From: JAMXLO01 sp964427005
Lineage (GTDB): Bacteria; Pseudomonadota; Alphaproteobacteria; Acetobacterales; Acetobacteraceae
Direction of reading: 5' to 3'
Length of the DNA: 27,703 bases
NCBI GenBank assembly: GCA_964427005.1
Contig: CAYRTL010000073.1
Span: 1-27,703 of the forward strand
Within the stretch, counting starts at the first letter, position 1; every line of letters begins with the position of its first letter. Made by a program: the position numbers and the translations under genes. Under the pieces are notes generated by a model. It was not told the origin of the DNA and did no database searches. It saw nothing but the letters and a program-made list of their open reading frames with translations. Shown here one piece after another: positions 25,070 through 27,703 of this stretch.

Positions 25070-25849
25070 TTACGCCGTGGCGCCGCCGTCCACCGGTAGC
25101 GCGACACCGGTGATGTAAGACGCTTCGTCTGAGATCAGGAACAGCGCGGCGTTGGCAATCTCCTCCGGCTGTGCCGGCCTGCCCATCGGCACCTGACCGC
25201 CGCGCCTGACCACCAGGGTTTCGGGCGTTTCTCCTGGCGGCAACTGGCTGTCCGGACGAGCGACAAACACGCGCAGCATCGGGGTATCGGTGGGGCCGGG
25301 GCATACCGCGTTCACCCTGATCTTTTCCCTCGCGTACCGCTTCGCCAGGCCGTGCACCAATCCGACCACGCCGAACTTGGCGATGTTGTAAACCGGGCTG
25401 AATTGCGAGCCGGTCAGGCCCGAAGTCGATGCGGTGTAGAGCAGCGCACCACCGCCACGCGCACGCAGTTCAGGAATGGCCGCTTCGGTCGTGACCAGCA
25501 CCGTGCGCACGTTCAGGTCCATGGCCAGCTCGAAGTCTTTCCAGTCGATGCCTTCGATGGCGGCAGGCCCGGGATGGCCGACATGGTTCCAGACGAAATC
25601 GAGCCCACCGAATGCATTGGCTGTGCGCCGCACGATGTCACGCGCGAACGAGTCCTGTCGCAGATCGCCCGCCAGTGCGATCGCCTTGCCGCCGGCGTCG
25701 GTGATCTGCTTTACCACGGCATTGGCGCCGGCCTCGTCCAGGTCCACGACGCCGAGGGCCGCGCCCTCCTGGGCAAAGCGAAGCGCGCCAGCCCGGCCCA
25801 TGCCCGAAGCAGCGGCCGTGACGATGCCGATCTTGTTTGCCAGACGCAT
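25070..25849 (-). CDS. SDR-family NAD(P)-dependent oxidoreductase
   Basis: A 259-residue classical short-chain dehydrogenase/reductase. The cofactor motif is TAAASGMG (11-18), a variant of TGxxxGxG. Asp36 in VVDLDE favours NAD(H) over NADP(H). The NNAG-type motif reads NHVG (88-91), Asn113 is present, and the catalytic triad is Ser141 or Ser143 with Tyr154-x-x-x-Lys158 (YNIAK). PGPTDTP follows at 184-190 and the C-terminus ends in GVALPVDGGATA. It oxidises or reduces a hydroxyl/carbonyl substrate that cannot be named. AAGGAGG nine bases or fewer upstream of the ATG overlaps the stop of the hydrolase gene, 10 bases away, indicating an operon with it. Confidence 0.94.
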   Translation of the reverse strand: MRLANKIGIVTAAASGMGRAGALRFAQEGAALGVVDLDEAGANAVVKQITDAGGKAIALAGDLRQDSFARDIVRRTANAFGGLDFVWNHVGHPGPAAIEGIDWKDFELAMDLNVRTVLVTTEAAIPELRARGGGALLYTASTSGLTGSQFSPVYNIAKFGVVGLVHGLAKRYAREKIRVNAVCPGPTDTPMLRVFVARPDSQLPPGETPETLVVRRGGQVPMGRPAQPEEIANAALFLISDEASYITGVALPVDGGATA

Positions 25850-25859
25850 GTTTTCCTCC

Positions 25860-26657
25860 TTAACGCTGCGCGTTCAGCCAGCCCATCATGATCCGGTTGA
25901 ACGTGTCGGGGTGTTCGACATTGGGGAAATGCCGAGCGTTGGCAATCTCCTCATAGCGCGCGCCGGGCACCAGATTGGCGATGCGGCGGTTGGCATCCGG
26001 CGGCGTACCGGCATCATCCGATCCGCACACCACCAGCACCGGCAGCTTCACTGACGGCAGACGCGCGACGAAGTCGAAGTTGCGGATCGCCGCCACGCAA
26101 CCGAGATAACCCGTGGGTGTGATGCCAATGATCGTGTCGCGTATCTGTTTGTAGCGGCCGGGGTTGCGTGCCTTGAAGGCCTCCGTGAGCCAGCGTTCAA
26201 TCGTCGGATCCGCCAACGGCCGCAGCGAATTGGCGTTGCGCACCGTATCGACGCGCTGCTGCCAGACTTCGTCCGCGCCGGCGGGCGTGGATGGCAGCGT
26301 GTCGCACCACATCGCGGACAGCAGGCGATTGCCGTGCTCCAGCGCGAATGCCTGACCGAGCATGCCGCCGATGGACAACCCGATGAAGTGCACGCGCTGG
26401 AGCGACAGACCATCCAGCACGATGGCCACATCATTGGCGAGATCGCTCATCGTGTAGTCACCCGGCACTGGATCACTGCCGCCGTGGCCGCGCATGTCCA
26501 GCGCCAGCACGCGGAAGCCGGCGGCCAGCAATGGCGGCACCTGTTCGGCCCACATGCCGTGGTCAGAAGCCAACGAGTGCGTCATGCAGACGACGGGGCC
26601 GTCCTCTGGTCCGATCAGATCATAGGCGATGGAACGATCGTTCAGCGGTAGCAGCAT
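25860..26657 (-). CDS. Alpha/beta hydrolase, 3-oxoadipate enol-lactonase-like
   Basis: A 265-residue cytoplasmic alpha/beta hydrolase with complete catalytic residues: Ser95 in GLSIGG (93-98), Asp214 or Asp215 in VVCGSDDAGTPP, and His243 in NARHFPNVEHP. The oxyanion region is CMTHSLASDHGMW, and LALDMRGHGGSD is typical of PcaD-like enzymes, although the family includes many other esterases and lactonases. The start is ATG 26657 with AGGAGG close upstream. The frame stays open to 26753, but the extra residues (GRVKPGHDVK) are the translation of a dispersed palindromic repeat and are not part of the protein. Ten bases separate its stop from the SDR start, so both are probably expressed together. 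Confidence 0.93.
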   Translation of the reverse strand: MLLPLNDRSIAYDLIGPEDGPVVCMTHSLASDHGMWAEQVPPLLAAGFRVLALDMRGHGGSDPVPGDYTMSDLANDVAIVLDGLSLQRVHFIGLSIGGMLGQAFALEHGNRLLSAMWCDTLPSTPAGADEVWQQRVDTVRNANSLRPLADPTIERWLTEAFKARNPGRYKQIRDTIIGITPTGYLGCVAAIRNFDFVARLPSVKLPVLVVCGSDDAGTPPDANRRIANLVPGARYEEIANARHFPNVEHPDTFNRIMMGWLNAQR

Positions 26658-26675
26658 AGCGTCCTCCTTTACGTC

Positions 26676-26698
26676 ATGACCGGGCTTGACCCGGCCAT
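26676..26698. repeat. Small palindromic repeat (CCGGGCTTGACCCGG type)
   Basis: ATGACCGGG and CCCGGCCAT flank a CTTGA loop, with one mismatch in nine pairs. The right arm ends at the last base of the sulfurtransferase stop codon, and the left arm lies 18 bases before the start of the next gene of the same strand. It is a different family from the GTCATTGCGAG repeats and is widely dispersed in alphaproteobacteria as I remember it. Confidence 0.75.
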
Positions 26699-27570
26699 CA
26701 GCCTGTTTCCATCGGCAGCGCGGGGTCCTTTGCCCATTCGGAGAGCGACGCATCGTATAGTTTCACGTCCTTGTGCCCCAGCATGATCAGCGCCAGCGCA
26801 TCCGCACTCGCGGCGATGCCGCCGCCGCAGTAGTTGATCACCTGCTTGTCCATCGCGCCAATCGCTTCGAAGCGCCTGCGCAGTTCATCGGCTGGCAGGA
26901 AGGTGTTGGTCTGCGGATCGAGCAGGTGCGCCGCTGGCAGGTTCGCACTGCCGGCGATGCGGCCCGGCCGGCCATAGCTGTTGCCGCCGGTGCCGGCGTG
27001 CTGTTCCGGCAACAACGCGTTGATCGTGCAGACCGCGCCGTTGCCGATGGCGCGCAGCACCTCGTCCTTGCCGACCATCAGCTTGCGCACCTCGTGTACG
27101 GTGAAATTGCCGGCTGGCCGCGGCTTGGCGGGGCCGGTTTCAACGGGACGGCCCTCGCGCTGCCATTTCTGCCAGCCACCGTTCAGCACGGCGGCGTTGT
27201 CGTAGCCGAACTCATGCAGCAGCCACCAAAGCCGGGTTGCCCACCACAAATTGGCCGTGCTGTAGCTGATGACCCGCGTGGTGTTGTTCACGCCGAAGCG
27301 GCGCATGGCGGCCGCGAAGTCATCCGGCGACTGGCGCATGAAGCGCAGGCTTTGCGACGTGTCGGAGACGTCGCGCAGCATATCGACGAACTGTGCGCCG
27401 GGTATGTGGCCCTTCTCGAAATCCTCGCGGCCGGGCTTCACCTGATAAGTGATCTTCGGATCGGGGATCAGGTGCGTCGTGCAGTCCAGCACGACAACGT
27501 TCGGGTTGTTCAGGTTCTGGGCGAGCCAGTTGGTCTCGACCAGATACTCCGGGTGAACAAAGCCGCTCAT
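26698..27570 (-). CDS. Sulfurtransferase with tandem rhodanese domains
   Basis: A 290-residue thiosulfate/3-mercaptopyruvate sulfurtransferase-type protein. The first rhodanese domain (about 5-140) contains VVVLDCTTHL, EKGHIPGAQFVD, SYSTANLWWATRLWWLLHEF and VLNGGWQKW. The second (about 155-285) contains GRPGRIAGSANLP and the active-site loop with Cys248 in YCGGGIAAS, where a persulfide would form. The second domain lacks the usual Asp-x-Arg near its start (it reads TINALL). The loop CGGGIA lacks the arginine of true rhodaneses, so donor and acceptor may differ. ATG 27570 overlaps the stop of the epimerase gene (ATGA). The last codon abuts a palindromic repeat before the hydrolase gene. Known roles are sulfur transfer to cyanide, thiols or proteins; none can be chosen here. 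Confidence 0.93.
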   Translation of the reverse strand: MSGFVHPEYLVETNWLAQNLNNPNVVVLDCTTHLIPDPKITYQVKPGREDFEKGHIPGAQFVDMLRDVSDTSQSLRFMRQSPDDFAAAMRRFGVNNTTRVISYSTANLWWATRLWWLLHEFGYDNAAVLNGGWQKWQREGRPVETGPAKPRPAGNFTVHEVRKLMVGKDEVLRAIGNGAVCTINALLPEQHAGTGGNSYGRPGRIAGSANLPAAHLLDPQTNTFLPADELRRRFEAIGAMDKQVINYCGGGIAASADALALIMLGHKDVKLYDASLSEWAKDPALPMETG

Positions 27571-27703
27571 GCATGCGCTCCATGTCCTGCCGGCAGTTCC
27601 GCCAGTTCGATCAGCACATTGCCTGTCGAAGCCGGATCGATGAACGCAATGCGCGCGCCGCCATGGCCGATGCGTGGCGTTTCGTCGCGCAGTTTGACGC
27701 CCT
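27567..27703 (-). CDS. Methylmalonyl-CoA epimerase, C-terminal part only
   Basis: Forty-four residues are readable from the window edge to the TGA: KLRDETPRIGHGGARIAFID then PASTGNVLIELAELPAG. This is the characteristic end of methylmalonyl-CoA epimerase, a VOC-fold enzyme that interconverts (S)- and (R)-methylmalonyl-CoA in propionate metabolism. The conserved Gly-rich IAFIDP segment and the metal-binding Glu of LIELAE are visible. Its stop overlaps the ATG of the sulfurtransferase by four bases (ATGA), so the two are coupled. The N-terminus and true start lie outside the window. A related VOC enzyme acting on another CoA ester cannot be excluded. Confidence 0.8.
   Translation of the reverse strand, partial: GVKLRDETPRIGHGGARIAFIDPASTGNVLIELAELPAGHGAHA

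Noticed and set aside
26658..26753. N-terminal extension of the leftward hydrolase
   Set aside because: It translates the palindromic repeat (GRVKPGHD) and overlaps the sulfurtransferase end; AGGAGG precedes the ATG at 26657.

Overview
The window is a GC-rich stretch that looks like accessory catabolism-and-transport DNA from an alphaproteobacterium, probably of the Hyphomicrobiales (Bradyrhizobium-like or related). The protein families suggest this. So do two copies of the GTCATTGCGAG...CTCGCAATGAC palindromic repeat and one copy of the CCGGGCTTGACCCGG repeat, both of which I remember as typical of such genomes. I could not run a similarity search, so the taxon is an inference. No tRNA, rRNA, CRISPR array, insertion sequence or integrase was seen. 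No gene-free stretch exceeds 300 bases; the longest is the divergent gap 11432-11722 (291 bases), where I see only a ribosome binding site.

Region 1 (1-7772) looks like one catabolic module built around a divergent promoter region at 1865-2024. Leftwards run an FMN-dependent two-component monooxygenase of the NtaA/DszA type and an amidohydrolase cut by the window edge. Rightwards run a flavin reductase (the expected partner of that monooxygenase), a VOC-fold metalloenzyme with a complete His-His-Glu triad, an alpha/beta hydrolase, a periplasmic solute-binding protein and an NTF2/FAD monooxygenase fusion, tightly packed. The inferred scheme is uptake, oxygenation, cleavage and hydrolysis of an organic substrate that I cannot name.

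Region 2 (7765-12617) holds a leftward pair, a secreted 16-cysteine protein and a lipoprotein, neither of which I can assign. It also holds a TTC38-like TPR protein and a secreted alpha/beta hydrolase broken by an apparent deletion plus frameshift.

Region 3 (12793-17325) holds an orphan Tat-type solute-binding protein, an MFS exporter/importer and, leftwards, a thiolase-like protein with a DUF35 partner. The thiolase lacks the usual nucleophilic cysteine and DUF35 lacks three of four zinc-ribbon cysteines. This pairing resembles the Ltp2/ChsH2 retro-aldolases more than a true thiolase. A consensus -10 box and a 12-base palindrome lie upstream of the pair.

Region 4 (17507-25027) is a full Opp/Dpp-type ABC importer in three blocks of alternating strand: two permeases (+), two ATPases (-) and two tandem, clearly duplicated Tat-exported binding proteins (+). 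Region 5 (25070-27703, all leftward) holds a methylmalonyl-CoA epimerase (cut by the edge), a two-domain sulfurtransferase, a 3-oxoadipate-enol-lactonase-like hydrolase and an SDR dehydrogenase. These form a likely operon interrupted only by a small palindromic repeat.
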